From the NCBI RefSeq assembly GCF_023612375.1, contig NZ_CP076852.1:453475-517474 (forward strand): 64,000 bases of DNA, written 5' to 3'. This document shows positions 49,430 to 60,934 of the stretch, piece after piece. Every line of letters begins with the position of its first letter. The stretch's first letter is position 1. A model generated the notes under the pieces. The model saw only the letters and a program-made list of their open reading frames with translations. It did no database searches and was not told where the DNA came from. The translations under genes were made by a program, and so were the position numbers. The stretch is from Mycoplasma sp. SG1. Its GTDB lineage: Bacteria > Bacillota_I > Bacilli_A > Mycoplasmatales > SG1.

Positions 49430-50782
49430 ATGAATAAAATTTGAACCATTACAGAACTTAATAAATATATATCAGGGATTTTAACTTCAGATTATAATTT
49501 AGAAAATTTTTTTATCAAAGGGGAAATTAGTAATCTTAGAGGAACTAAATATAGTCGATATAACAGTAAAATGATTTTTTTCGCTGTTAAAGATGATGAA
49601 AGTGTAATTAATGCTATTACTTTTTCAGAACGTGTTATCAAAGCGATTGAAAATCGTGAAGTAGAAGAAGGCAGTGAAATTATTGCTAATTGCTCTATTT
49701 CAAGTTACTATAAGCAAGGTCGTTACTCTCTTAGAATTTTAGAAATTTTAAATACAAAGGTTGGCTCTATTTCTCAAAAAATTGAAGCTTTAAAAAAGAA
49801 ACTTTTAGAACTGGGAATATTTGATAAAAAAAATAAGGTTCCAATTCCTGAATTCCCTAGAAATATAGCTGTTATTTCAGGTGATGACTCTGCTGCTTTT
49901 AATGATATTAAAAAAACAATTTTTAGTCGTTCCAGTTTAATTAATAATTTTTATTTCTTCCCGTGTTTGGTGCAGGGTGAAAAAGCGGCAAAAAATATCA
50001 TCAAAACTATTGAATTAACAAAAAAATATAACATCGATGTTTTAATCATTAGTCGTGGTGGGGGCAGTATTGAAGATCTTTCTGTCTTTAGTGAAGAAGA
50101 AGTAGTAATGAGTATTTTTAACTATAAACATGCTCCGATTGTTACAGGAATCGGACATGAAATTGATACTAGTATTTCAGATTTAGTAGCCGATCATTCT
50201 GCTGTTACTCCAACTGCGGCTGCTGAATATATAACAAGAAACAGCAATGAAATAATTTATAACTTTTTAAAAGATTCAGAAAAAACTATTAAAAAATTGG
50301 TTACTTTTTTAATCGAAAATAATTGACAAGATCTTGGATATTCATCAAATGATTTAAAATTAAAAATGAATCAAATTTATAAAATTAAGGAAAAAATATT
50401 TTTAAATTTAAAAGATGCTTTTAATATTCATATTAATAATTTCATAACATCACAGAAAAAATTTTTCTTAACAAGTAAATTAACGGTTGAAAATAAAGTT
50501 AAACAGTTCTTATTTGAGGAACATCAAAAACTAAAACATTTTAAAACAAATTTAGTAAATGAATTGAAAAAATTTCTAACAACCCAGATTCATCTTTTAA
50601 AAAATTTAAAAATAGAACTAAATGCCAATGATATAGAAAATAATTTAAAACGTGGTTACTCTATAGTTACAGCGAATGAGGAAGTTGTAAAAAATTCAAA
50701 CAAATTATCAACAGACCAAACAATTGATATTAAATTTTATCAGGGGCAAGTTTCAGCTAAGATTAATAAAATAATAAAATAA
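49430..50782 (+). CDS. xseA: Exodeoxyribonuclease VII large subunit XseA
   Basis: Single-strand exonuclease subunit. 450 aa. The N-terminal OB domain starts at TITELNKYIS...FFIKGEISN. The nuclease domain carries RNIAVISGDDSAAFNDI, LIISRGGGSIEDL, VTGIGHEIDTSISDLVAD and TPTAAAEYI, all family signatures. The long C-terminal coiled coil (about residues 290-420) ends in the NLKRGYSIV motif. xseB follows after a 39-codon xseB-like ORF. It is divergent from clpB. Confidence 0.96.
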
Positions 50783-50807
50783 TAAAATATAAATTAAAAT
50801 TATATAT

Positions 50808-50927
50808 ATGATACATAACAAGATATTATTAAAAAATATAAAAAAAGTCATCCATCAAATAAATGCTGGTCAAATAGATTTATATGAGGCTGTTAATAAA
50901 ATAAATAAAATTAAAAAAATTAAATAA
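50808..50927 (+). CDS. XseB-like mini-ORF (39 aa)
   Basis: 39 codons between xseA and xseB. The sequence KVIHQINAGQIDLYEAVNKI follows the same pattern as IIDELNSGKVDLNKALEKF of the true XseB just downstream, that is, the first helix, turn and start of the second helix of the XseB fold. It lacks the C-terminal helix end. It is probably a truncated duplicate of xseB. Whether it is translated is unknown. Confidence 0.55.
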   Translation: MIHNKILLKNIKKVIHQINAGQIDLYEAVNKINKIKKIK

Positions 50928-50936
50928 AGCGTAATC

Positions 50937-51152
50937 ATGAGTAATAAAAATTTTAAAAATTACGAAGATTCAATTAAAGAATTAAAATCAATTATTGATG
51001 AACTAAATTCAGGCAAAGTTGATTTAAATAAAGCGTTAGAAAAATTTAAAAAAGGAAATGAAATTATTAAATATTGTGAAAGCGAACTTTCTAATGCAGA
51101 AACAGAAATTGAAAAAATAATTGATGAAAATAGTTCGATCGCTAAAAAATAG
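50937..51152 (+). CDS. xseB: Exodeoxyribonuclease VII small subunit XseB
   Basis: 71 aa helical-hairpin subunit that binds the XseA coiled coil. The family core YEDSIKELKSIIDELNSGK, DLNKALEKFKKGNEII and the C-terminal AETEIEKI helix are all visible. Size and gene order after xseA are typical. Confidence 0.92.
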   Translation: MSNKNFKNYEDSIKELKSIIDELNSGKVDLNKALEKFKKGNEIIKYCESELSNAETEIEKIIDENSSIAKK

Positions 51153-51159
51153 TTTTTAA

Positions 51160-51933
51160 ATGTTAAAAAGTAGTTTTTATAGTAAATCTATTAGAAACGC
51201 TGTTAGAAACACAATCAACGAATTACCAGTTTTATCAAGTGATAAAAAAAACATTTGGAAAATAACTAAATTAATCAACAGAGATTATCTATTTAACTAT
51301 CATAAAACTCTTAATTCCATTTATCAAATTTCATTTAAAAAAGATTACAGCGAGAGTTTAATTAAACAACTTTCAAAATATATTGTTTTTGAAAGTTTAC
51401 AATTTAATTTATTTTTTAAATTTAAACGGTTTAAAAGAAAGTATAAATCAATTAATACTTGCCAAACTAATAGTTTTAAAAATACATCTTTAAAATCTAT
51501 ATACGATGATTTTTTTAATTTACCAAACAACACGCTTCGTTTCAAACCGAAAAATATAACTGAAATTATTAATCAATTGTTAATAGATTTAAATGCTGAC
51601 CAAAAAGTACTAGAGAGTTATAAATTATTTATTACAAATGGTGCATGTTTTTTTTTAAATGAAATTTTTAAAGAAATAAATTTAGAAAAGAAAAAAGAAT
51701 GAGAAGAATTAATAGTTTTATTTTTTTTATTGATTTTAATTCACAATAACTATTATTATTTTTTTGTTAATAACAATCGTGAAACTGGTATTATTTCTGA
51801 AAAAAATGAATATAACGTTTGTCAATTAATTTTAAAAATTCTTAAAAATTTACATTTTAATTGTAAAGAAATTTTTAAAATTGAATTTAACAAAATTATC
51901 CAAGTGATAAATAAAAATTTAAGATTGATATAA
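51160..51933 (+). CDS. Hypothetical protein, Lys/Asn-rich (257 aa)
   Basis: 257 aa, with one TGA=Trp joining the two halves. No family recognised. The N-terminal half is strongly basic (KFKRFKRKYK). The C-terminal half has a hydrophobic segment (LIVLFFLLILIHNNYYYFF) that could be a membrane helix or a buried helix. It starts 7 bp after xseB and ends 33 bp before trpS, so it is co-transcribed with exonuclease VII. A distant NusB-like helical fold was considered but is not supported by motifs. Confidence 0.7.
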
Positions 51934-51966
51934 TAAATAAAATAAAAAAATATTCATTTTTAAACA

Positions 51967-52995
51967 ATGCTTCATAATTTTAATAACTCAAAAAAACCAA
52001 TTGCCTTAACAGGAATTACCCCCACTAAACACTTAACTATTGGCAATTATTTAGGTGTTATCAAAGAAATGGTTCATGAGCAAAAGAACTATTCTTATGT
52101 TATTTTTATTGCTGATTTACACAGTTTAACTGGTTATCATCCCCCTAAAGTTTTGCATGACAATCGTCAAATTATTGCTGCTATGTATTTAGCTTTAGGG
52201 ATAAATCCTGATGATCATATTATTTTTTTTCAAAGCGAAAATCAAGATCATGCTTATTTAGCATGAATTTTAGCAACATTTTCTGCTGTTGGCAATTTAC
52301 AAAGAATGACACAATATAAAGATAAAATTGCAAAATTAAATAAGCAAAAAAATCAAACTTTACATATACCATCTTCTCTTCTTTTTTATCCAAACTTAAT
52401 GGCTTCTGATATTTTGCTATATGACCCAGAGTATGTTTTTGTTGGAATGGATCAAATTCAACATTTAGAATTTACGAAAGGAATTATTGAGCAATTTAAT
52501 AAAACCTATGAAACTAAAGTTTTAAAAAACTTTAAGGTTAAAATTTCTAAAACAACCGCAAAAATAAAAAGTTTAACCGATCCGTTAAAAAAAATGTCTA
52601 AAAGTGATCCTAATCCAAATAGTAGTATTTTTTTACTTGATGATCCAAAACTTGCTAAAGATAAAATATTAAAATCTGTCACTGATTCAGAAAATAAAAT
52701 ATATTATGATGAAAAAAATAAGCCAGGAATATCAAATTTACTAAATATTTATAGTGGTTTTACTGATACACCTGTTGCAGAAATAGTTGATAAATATAAA
52801 AACAAAAATTATTATCAATTTAAACTTGATTTAGGAATCGTTATTGAAAATTTTTTAATTGATTTGCAAAAAAAATATCACCAAATTTTCAAGTCAAACC
52901 AATATAAAATTATTCTTGAAAAATCAAAACAAATATCCTTGTCAATAACAAATAAAAAAATAAACGAAATAAAAGAAACTATGGGATTAAACTAA
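51967..52995 (+). CDS. trpS: Tryptophanyl-tRNA synthetase
   Basis: Charges tRNA-Trp, which in this organism must serve both UGG and UGA codons. 342 aa. The class I HIGH-like motif is TKHLTIGNYLG, the second signature is KKMSKSDP, and the Trp-pocket region has VGMDQIQHLE. The usual family length is about 330-340. The HAD gene starts 1 bp after its stop. Confidence 0.96.
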
Positions 52996-52996
52996 A

Positions 52997-53827
52997 ATGA
53001 AACAGTGAATTATTCTTTTAGATCTTGATGGTACATTATTAAAAAATGATGGTTATTTTATTCATGAAGATAACATAAAAGCAATTAAAGAATTAACCAG
53101 ATTAAAGCATTATGTTATTATTAATACTGGAAGACCGCCTAGAGCAATTAAAAAGATTTACCAACAACTAGAATTATCAACCCCTGTTTCTTGTTATAAC
53201 GGATCTTACATCTTTTTCCCAAAAAGCGAAGAAATAATTAATAATTTAACAATTGATAAGGATGTTGTTTTAAAAATTTTAAATACCCCTTTTATTAAAA
53301 ATAACTCTTTATGTACATTAGTTGAAGCACAAAACGAATCATATTTAAGCAATAATTGTTATGCTATTTTTAATGAATGTTGATTAAACTATTCAACTAA
53401 AATCCATGTCGGAGAAATAGAAAAATGTAATCCATTGATTAATGGAATATATTTTCAAACCTTATCACATATTGATCCAATAAAATATGGTCAAGTTTTA
53501 ACTAATTTTTCAGATGTTATATCTTATCGCGTTTGAAAAGAAGTTAGCAATAAAGCATCTGTCATCATTAATGTTTATCCAAAAGGAATAACGAAAAAAT
53601 TTTCAATCGATTTTTTTCAAAAATATTATGGAATTGACAAAGAAAATATTCTTAGTATCGGTGATGGTAATAATGATTATGATGTTATTCAACATGCAGG
53701 GGTCGGAGTAGCAATGAAAAATGGAAATCCACACATTAAAAAAATTGCTAAATTCGTAACTGAATTTAGCAATGAAGAAGGCGGCGTTGGTAAATTTTTA
53801 ATTAAATTTTTTAAATTAAAAAATTAA
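52997..53827 (+). CDS. HAD-superfamily phosphatase, Cof/YidA type
   Basis: 276 aa. Motif I is DLDGTLL (nucleophile Asp), motif II is NTGRPPR, the motif III Lys is in the SNKAS region, and motif IV is [11 protein letters not shown]2-type cap lies between motifs II and III. Family members dephosphorylate sugar phosphates, FMN or nucleotides, and the substrate is not predictable here. It overlaps the convergent guaC gene by 12 bp at the 3' end. Confidence 0.9.
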
Positions 53828-54820
53828 TTTATTTAATTTAACAAGAATATAATCAACTGATTTTAAAGCATCTAATTTATTACCACCAGCATAAGAAATC
53901 GAAGATTGTAAATCTTCTTTACATTCTTTTAAGGTAACAAAAAGCGAACCACGAAGTTTAATTAATTCTTTTTTTCCTTCTAGATAACGTTTTTCTGGTT
54001 TGTTGTATTCACTTGCTGAACCAAAATAAGTTTTATACTGTACTCCTTTAACCATGACAATTTCTCCTGGTGATTCAAGATGAGCGGCAAATAAACTTCC
54101 GATCATAACCAAACTAGCTCCAAATCGTAATGATTTTGCTATATCGCCATGAACTCTAACTCCGCCATCAGCGATTATCGGTTTCTTAGTTGCTAAAGCA
54201 CATCACTGAACACATGAAAGTTGTCAACCTCCTGATCCAAAACCAGTTTTAATTTTAGTAATACAAACCTTACCAGGACCAATCCCGACTTTAATTGCAT
54301 CAGCTCCTCAATTATCTAATTCTTTAACAGCTTGAGGAGTACAAACATTTCCAGCAATAATAAAGACTTCATTTCCAAATAATTCCCGAATTAATTTAAT
54401 CATCCCTTGAACTAAATCGGAATGACCATGCGCTATATCAATCGTAATATAATCTGGAATTAAATTTTCTTTTTTAAGGGTATGCAAGGTTTCTATATCA
54501 ATATCTTTAACTCCGATCGAAATAGAAACGATAAGATTTTTCGCTTTCATTTTTCTAACAAAGGCGATTGTATCACATTTAAAGCGATGCATTATGTAGA
54601 AAAAATTTCTTTCTGCTAACTTTAAACATAAATTTTCATTCACAACACTTGCCATATTGCTTAAAACAATTGGCATTTCAAACTGATGTTTTCCAAAAAC
54701 CACTTTAGTATTACATTCGGTTCTTGATTTGACAATACATTTTCGTGGAATTAACTGCACGTCATCATAATCAAAAATAGGAATATTTATTTTATCTTTG
54801 TCTAAAAACCTATTAATCAT
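53816..54820 (-). CDS. guaC: GMP reductase GuaC
   Basis: NADPH-dependent deamination of GMP to IMP. 334 aa, too short for IMP dehydrogenase and with no CBS domains. The catalytic Cys lies in [11 protein letters not shown], followed by the GMP-reductase-specific [20 protein letters not shown] is the phosphate-binding loop, and FYIMHRF matches the Gram-positive GuaC type. It is the last gene of the deoA-aldolase-lacA-lacB-guaC run. Confidence 0.93.
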
Positions 54821-54854
54821 AATTTCTATCTTAACTTTTTGAGTTTAATTTGAA

Positions 54855-55427
54855 CTAAATAGTTCCAACTCTAACTTTTTGAACTTTATGTTCAGGAGCA
54901 GGCGGTTCAGGTTTTTCAATCCCGTCAGTATAATAACCAGCCACTCAACGATTATTTTCAATTTTAAAAAAATTACCACTTGAAACATTGTTTGCTTTTA
55001 ATAAGTTATTTGTTGTTGTTATAAAGGTTTTATTCTTATCTAAATAAGGGGTGTTGATAAAAGCATCAACGATCATTTCAGCTAATCCTTGACCAATAAT
55101 TCTTGCTCCAAAAGATAAAACATTAATGTTATATTCTTCTTTTGCTTTAATAGTTGTATAAAGATCACGCACAGTTGCTGCTCGGATTCCTTTAACTTTA
55201 TTAGCAGCAATTCCTATTCCAATTCCTGTTCCGCAAATAACAATTCCTAAATCAACTTTTTTTTCAGACACTAATAGTCCAACTTCTCTTCCATACATTG
55301 GATAATGTGTTTTTGTTAAATTATATGTACCACAGTCTATTACTTCAATTTTTTTAGAAAGTAAATAGTCAATGATTTGATTTTTCATTTCAAAGGCGAT
55401 ATGATCGCACCCAATTGCAATTTTCAT
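54855..55427 (-). CDS. lacB: Galactose-6-phosphate isomerase subunit LacB (RpiB/LacAB family)
   Basis: 190 aa. The N-terminal IAIGCDHIAFEMK and the YPMYGREVG stretch are typical of LacB. The catalytic Cys is in VICGTGIGIGI, followed by KVKGIRAATVRD and SFGARIIG. The last 30 residues, Pro-rich (IEKPEPPAPEHK), extend beyond usual LacB (about 171 aa). It is paired with lacA 15 bp upstream. Together they would isomerise galactose-6-phosphate to tagatose-6-phosphate; ribose-5-phosphate isomerase activity is the alternative. Confidence 0.85.
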
Positions 55428-55442
55428 ATTAATAATTTTCTC

Positions 55443-55892
55443 CTAACACATTTTATTTAACATATCAATTCTTACAAGATGACGTCCTGCTTCGAAACTG
55501 GCAATTAAATATTCTTTGATTATTAATCTCATTCGTTCTAAAGCTAGATTTTCAAACCCTAATGCGATAACATTTGAGTTATTGTGAAATCTTGTCATAT
55601 AAGAACTATGTTCATCGGTTAATGAAGCTACTACAAATTTATGAAATTTATTTAAATACATGCTAGCTGCTATACCATATTCATCAAAAATAATGCCACA
55701 AGATTGAAAGTTATCCTTTTCAATTTTCGCCTTTAAGTTATCAGCTAAAATAATAAAATCATTATTATCCTGTGATATAAGGGTAAAAGTTAGATTTTTA
55801 TCTTTAACTTCTTTATCTTTTTCTAAAACAGAAATAATAGATTCTATTCTTGATTTGTCTTTTTGAAAAAAAGCAAAATATATATTCTTCAT
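55443..55892 (-). CDS. lacA: Galactose-6-phosphate isomerase subunit LacA
   Basis: 149 aa. It is the partner of LacB and lacks the catalytic Cys (FDEYGIAAS at that place), as LacA does. SSYMTRFHNNSNVIALG and the C-terminal GRHLVRIDMLNKMC are close to the LacA signature ending. It sits between the aldolase (4-bp gap) and lacB. The N-terminal third is more diverged than the rest. Confidence 0.85.
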   Translation of the reverse strand: MKNIYFAFFQKDKSRIESIISVLEKDKEVKDKNLTFTLISQDNNDFIILADNLKAKIEKDNFQSCGIIFDEYGIAASMYLNKFHKFVVASLTDEHSSYMTRFHNNSNVIALGFENLALERMRLIIKEYLIASFEAGRHLVRIDMLNKMC

Positions 55893-55896
55893 GGTT

Positions 55897-56751
55897 TTAA
55901 TATCTGTTATTACTTCTACAAATTAATATTTTTTCTTTAGCTACTTTTTTAACTGCTTCAATAGCGGGTTTAAAAAACTTTCTTGGGTCATTTTCTTTAG
56001 GGTTTTGTTGGAAAAATTGACTTAATGAATTAGCATAAGGAGCCTTTAATTCAGTCCCGATATTAACTTTAGAAATCCCAGCAGCAATACATGTTCTAAT
56101 TTGTTCTTTTGTTAAACCAGATCCACCGTGCATAACTAAAGGCGTATCACATATTTTTTTAATATCTTTTAATAATTCAATATTAAGTTTTGGTGTTTCG
56201 TGATAAATTCCATGCGCTGTTCCAAAAGCAACAGCGATTGTATCAACATCTGTGTCTTTACAAAAATCTCTAACAATTTCTGGAGTTAATCATTTTTTAA
56301 CATTTGCTTCTTTAACATCCAAATCATCTTCTACTCCAGGAACTGAACCCAATTCAGCTTCAACGGTTGCGTCATATTTTCTGCAAAGCTCTACTACTTC
56401 TTTCGTTGTATCAATATTTTTTTCTAATGAATAATAAGAAGCGTCGATCATAATAGATTTAATCCCAAGATCTAAACCTTGTTTTATTTGATTAATTTCA
56501 TGGTGATGATCCATATGTAATGCTATCGGAATATCATGCATTTTAGCCATTTTTTCGCATATTCCTACTATATAAGACATTCCAAAAAATTTAAAAGTTG
56601 CGGGAGTGCAAGCTAAAATTAATGGACTTCTTAATTCCTTAGCAGCATCACAACAAGCTAAAATATTAACTAAATCATGAACGTTAAAAGCAGGAACTGC
56701 ATAGCCATTTTTTTGGGCATCTAAAATCATTTTTTTTGTGTTTGCTAACAT
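55897..56751 (-). CDS. Class II (zinc) ketose-bisphosphate aldolase, probably tagatose-1,6-bisphosphate
   Basis: 284 aa, the short KbaY/GatY-like form. Zinc ligands and catalytic residues are visible: HMDHHHE, AELGSVPG, GTAHGIYH, and VMHGGSGL with KVNIGTEL. Class II aldolases cleave fructose- or tagatose-1,6-bisphosphate to DHAP and GAP. Adjacency to lacA and lacB favours tagatose-1,6-bisphosphate, but it could be the cell's FbaA. The tagatose-6-phosphate kinase is not in the window. Confidence 0.85.
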
Positions 56752-56785
56752 AAATATAAGTTTTTATTTTTGTTTAAGTTTGTAA

Positions 56786-58090
56786 TTAAAAATTTCTTAA
56801 AACCTTTTTAATTAATTTTTCTTGAATAGGAGGTTTATCGTGAATTTCAAATGATTGATAAGCTAAATCTTGATAGTTATTAACATTTTTATTTGTGAAT
56901 AATTTTAAAATAGGTTCTCCCTCTTTAACCTCTTCTCCAGATTTTTTATAAACATAAATAGCTGCTTTCATATCGATTTTATCTTCTAATGAATGACGAC
57001 CAGCTCCAAGGTTAGTAGCTAAAATTCCTAGTTTTGCTGCATCTATGAATTTTAAATAACCAGATTTAGGCGCTTTAATAATATGCTGATATTTTGTTGT
57101 TAATTCGCTATTTGCAAAATTTTTAATAAATTCAACATCCCCGCCTTGATTTTTAACCATTTTTAAGAAATAATTGTATCCTGATTTATCATCAAAACAT
57201 TTGCCAATTTTGATTTTGGCTTCTTCTTTTGATAATTTTGGATCAAAAAATTGCAAAATATTAACTATTGAAGATTCAATTAAACTATAGATATCATGCG
57301 GTTTTTTAGTTAATAAAACTTCAACAGCTTCTCTAACTTCTGCTTCATTACCAATTCAATGCCCTAATGGATCATTCATATCAGTTATTTCAACGATTAG
57401 TTTTTTGTTAAATGAGTTGGCTATATCCATCATTTTAGTAGCTAAATCTAAAGCTATATCATAAGTTGGACAAAACGCTCCTGATCCACATTTTACATCT
57501 AAAAGAAGAATATCACTTGAAACAACTAACTTTTTAGACATAATACTACTTGCTATTAAATCATTACAATCAACAGTTTCTGTAACATCTCTAAGAGCAT
57601 AAAATATTTTATCTGCAGGAACTAGATTAGCAGTTTGACCAGCGATTGCAAAGTTATCCTTTGTTACTATTTCTTTAAATTTTTCAAATGGTAAAGCAAC
57701 ATTAAAAGATGGAATAGATTCTAATTTATCTAAAGTACCGCCTGTTTGCCCTAATCCTCTTCCTGATAATTTAGCAAACTTATAGCCTAAAGCTGCGATA
57801 ATAGGTCCAAAAATTAATGAAATTTTATCGCCAATTCCTCCTGATGAATGTTTATCAACGATCGGTGTATCAAAATTAAGTTTAATATAATCGCCACTGT
57901 CCATCATTTCTTTAGTTAATACATACAACTCTTTGCTAGTTAATTTGTTAAATCATACAGCCATTAAAAAAGCTGATATCTGGTAATCAGGAATTATTTT
58001 ACTTACTGCGCCATTAACTATATAATGTATCTCTTCAGCAGATAATTCGCGATTATGTTTCTTTTTAGAAATTAATTCTTGAATATTCAT
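56786..58090 (-). CDS. deoA: Pyrimidine-nucleoside (thymidine) phosphorylase
   Basis: Phosphorolysis of thymidine/uridine to base and (deoxy)ribose-1-phosphate. 434 aa. The signature KLSGRGLGQTGGTLDKLESI is complete; DKHSSGGIGD is the phosphate-binding loop, and LLDVKCGSGAF is present. The C-terminal alpha/beta domain ends in EPILKLF. It starts the minus-strand run to guaC. With deoD it supplies pentose phosphate and bases. Confidence 0.95.
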
Positions 58091-58208
58091 ATTAATAATG
58101 TTTTATAAAGTAGAAAATTAAAATATATCATTAAAAATATTATAAAATTAAATTAATACAAAAGATAAATAATAACGTAAAACTGTAACTAAATATTCCT
58201 ATTTTAAT

Positions 58209-58673
58209 ATGAAAATTAATATAACTGTTGAAATCCCTAAAAAATCAAATATTAAATATGAAATCAACGAAAAAGGCCAACTTTGTGTTGATAGAATTTT
58301 ATTTTCTTCATATTGTTATCCCCAAAATTATGGTTTTATTCCAAAAACATTAGATGATGACGGCGATCCTTTAGATGTTATTCTTATAGCTGATCATTCT
58401 TTCCCTTCTAAAACAATAGTTCCTTCTAGAATTATAGGTGCCCTTGAAATGATTGATGATGGAGAAATTGATCATAAATTAATAGCAGTAATTGACTGTG
58501 ATCCAAGGTATAAATCTATTAATAAATTAGAAGATTTAGATCCTTGACTTTTAACTGAAATAAAAGATTTCTTTTCAAATTACAAAAAACTTGAAAATAA
58601 AATTACAAAAATAGGAGACTTTTTAGATATAAAAAAAGCGATCCAAATTTACAATAAATGTTTAAAAAAATAA
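58209..58673 (+). CDS. ppa: Inorganic pyrophosphatase Ppa (family I)
   Basis: Hydrolyses PPi. 154 aa, slightly short of the usual 170-180. The conserved core YPQNYGFIPKTLDDDGDPLDV holds the metal-binding acidic cluster, and the second acidic site is in VIDCDPRY. One TGA=Trp lies in DPWLL. It lies alone on the plus strand between deoA (divergent) and the restriction genes (convergent, 11-bp gap). Confidence 0.95.
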
Positions 58674-58684
58674 TTTAATTATCA

Positions 58685-59962
58685 TTAAAAATCATTAAAA
58701 ATTCTTTTTTGATGCAAATTTACATTATTTACAAATTCATCACTAAATGTTACATTTGTAAAATTATTAGAATAAATTTCAGTAATTAAATGATTGTATT
58801 GCTCTGTTGTTAATTTAGACTTATTGGGGACAAAACACTTCTTATTTAAATCAAAAAATAACATACCTTTTTCGAACTCTTTATCACAATTTGGGGAAAG
58901 TAAAAAACCATTATCTTCGCTAATTATTAATTTAGCAGCTGTTTCTGCTGATATTTTTTTATTGAAAAAATCTTTTTTAATATCTGCATATCTATAAATA
59001 TGAGCACCAATTAAATTAGATTCTAAATAATATTTGCTAGCAAAACACTTATGAACATCAAACCCTTTTATATGAATATATTTTTTTATAATGTTAGCTT
59101 TAAATAAATGTTGATTCCTTCTTAATATATTTTCATACTCATCGCTTGTTATATTTTTTTTCTGCAAAGCATTAATAAGGGGTTTAAAAATATTATTTGT
59201 ATCTACAACTAAAAATCCCATCTTTTTTAATTCATATTGTCAATTTTTTCTTGAGACTTTGAATTGGAATGGAGTTATATTATAAAATTCTATTTCACTG
59301 TTAATATTTTTTTTACTAAAATGAGATATAAGATTACAAACAATTAATGTATCAGAATAATTAGCGCCATCTAACCTACCAAATACTGTACATTTATTTA
59401 AACGTCTATTATATTCAATAACCGTTGGACTATTACCAGAATTTTTTTCCCTTAGGTTTTTTCTTTCAAATAAAAATTCTTCTATTGAATTAAATAAATT
59501 AATGTTTTTAAAATGAGAAAGTAAAGAATTATTGATTTTTACTCCTATTGATAAAAGCATTTTAATAGACATTATTATAAAATTAGGAAACAATATAACT
59601 TCTTGTTCATCAAATGGATTTAAAGAAATAGAAATAGATGCGTTTTTAGAAATAGCAAATTTATTCGCGGGATAAAAATTTTGCAATACAAAAGTATTCC
59701 TACTTTTAGGTTTATTATCAACACCTAAAAGTTGAGTAAAGTAAACAACTTTTTTTAAATCTACTATGTATAGTCCTTGAAATTTTTGAGTTATTTTTAT
59801 TCACGAAATTTCAGATAATTTAATATTTCTAATTATAGAGTCCGATATTAATCTTTTATATATAAATTGTTTAATATCATTTTCAGAATATGTTTCTAAG
59901 TGGTCTTTATTCGTTGAACTGATTAATACTTTTAATAAATTAATAGAAATTTCTATCTTCAT
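58685..59962 (-). CDS. HNH-type restriction endonuclease (putative)
   Basis: 425 aa. The C-terminal part has GAHIYRY followed by NGFLLSPNCDKEFEKGMLFFD. This is the pattern of HNH nucleases of restriction systems (AHI...NG..LSP..D..FDKG...F), with the usual distal His position less clear. The first 300 aa match nothing I recognise and would hold the specificity or dimer part. It starts 10 bp after an m6A methylase gene, forming a type II-like R-M pair. The recognition site is unknown. Confidence 0.65.
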
Positions 59963-59972
59963 ATTATTTATA

Positions 59973-60644
59973 TTAACAATATTCTTTATTATCTTTTTTA
60001 TAATTTACGCCATTCCATACTTGTATATCTTTGCTAAAAAAATTATTACAAACTCACATTGATGCAAAGCTGGGTCTATCTAATTTCATTGGATTATATT
60101 TTAAATGGTTTTTTGTAAAACACATCCTTCTTTTTAAATGGACATATTGTGGTTTGGAAAATTTTTGCAACATATCGCAAAATTTTTCGCTATTAAGACA
60201 TTGAATTCCAAATATTAAAGCTCACGGTTTATCTTTTCCGAATTCTAAAAGTCTAGATAATATTTTATGTTTGTTTCTAAAGGGGGGATTTGAAATGATT
60301 ATATCTCATTTACTTTTTGGTAAATATTGATAAAAATCACCTCCGGTTAAAATATGCGAGTGAATTGTTTTATACCCATTTTTTCTAAATATTTTAACAA
60401 AATTGCTATTTTCTAAATCAAACGGACATCAAATAATTTTTGTTTTAGGAATATTAGCCATATCAATAAAATGCTGAACATCTTCCTTTGTTGTATACCA
60501 CTCATCATCATTAGAAAAGTTAAAAGCTTTATTAATTGAATTTTTTTTACGAGCTTTGCTTGTCTCCTCAGAATCTTTTTTAAAAGATACAATGTCTTTT
60601 TTTTGAATTTTATCTAATTCAGTTTTTGTTAATTCAATATCCAT
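59973..60644 (-). CDS. DNA N6-adenine methyltransferase (phage/R-M type)
   Basis: 223 aa. DEWYTTKEDVQHFID at about residues 49-63 is a common opening of phage-borne adenine methylases. The SAM-region strand IIWCPFDLENSNFV and catalytic motif IV SNPPF (residues about 114-118) are present. PKPQYVHL-like and CFTKNHL segments follow. It probably protects DNA against the adjacent HNH nuclease. The upstream edge is an AT-rich gap. Confidence 0.75.
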
Positions 60645-60739
60645 TTGTTTAATAAATTCTTAAAATATTTAATTGAAATTAAATATTTTTTTATTCGTAA
60701 TTTTATTGATTATAGTTATATTATTTATAAGTTTATAAA

Positions 60740-60934
60740 TTATTTTGTTTTTGGTTCGTTATTATTTTTTAATAAGATGCTATAAATTTGATCCAATTTT
60801 TTATTTTGAGCTTCTATATTTACATTTATATCTACTAAAAGATTGTATGTATCAATCACATTATTATTAATATCCTCGATATAATTTACTCACATTCATC
60901 TTTTTCTTTGTGGTCTTTTAAAATATTTATCCAT
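60740..60934 (-). CDS. Small hypothetical coiled-coil protein (64 aa)
   Basis: 64 aa. It starts at ATG 60934, 11 bp after a purine-rich GGGAGC that could act as a ribosome-binding site. A basic start, MDKYFKRPQRKRW, is followed by a heptad-like segment IEAQNKKLDQIYSILL. Two TGA=Trp occur. No family recognised. It may be a remnant or a small accessory protein of the R-M region. Confidence 0.45.

Noticed and set aside
51160..51933. NusB assignment for the gene after xseB
   Set aside because: Size and helical content are loosely compatible, but none of the NusB family motifs could be identified.
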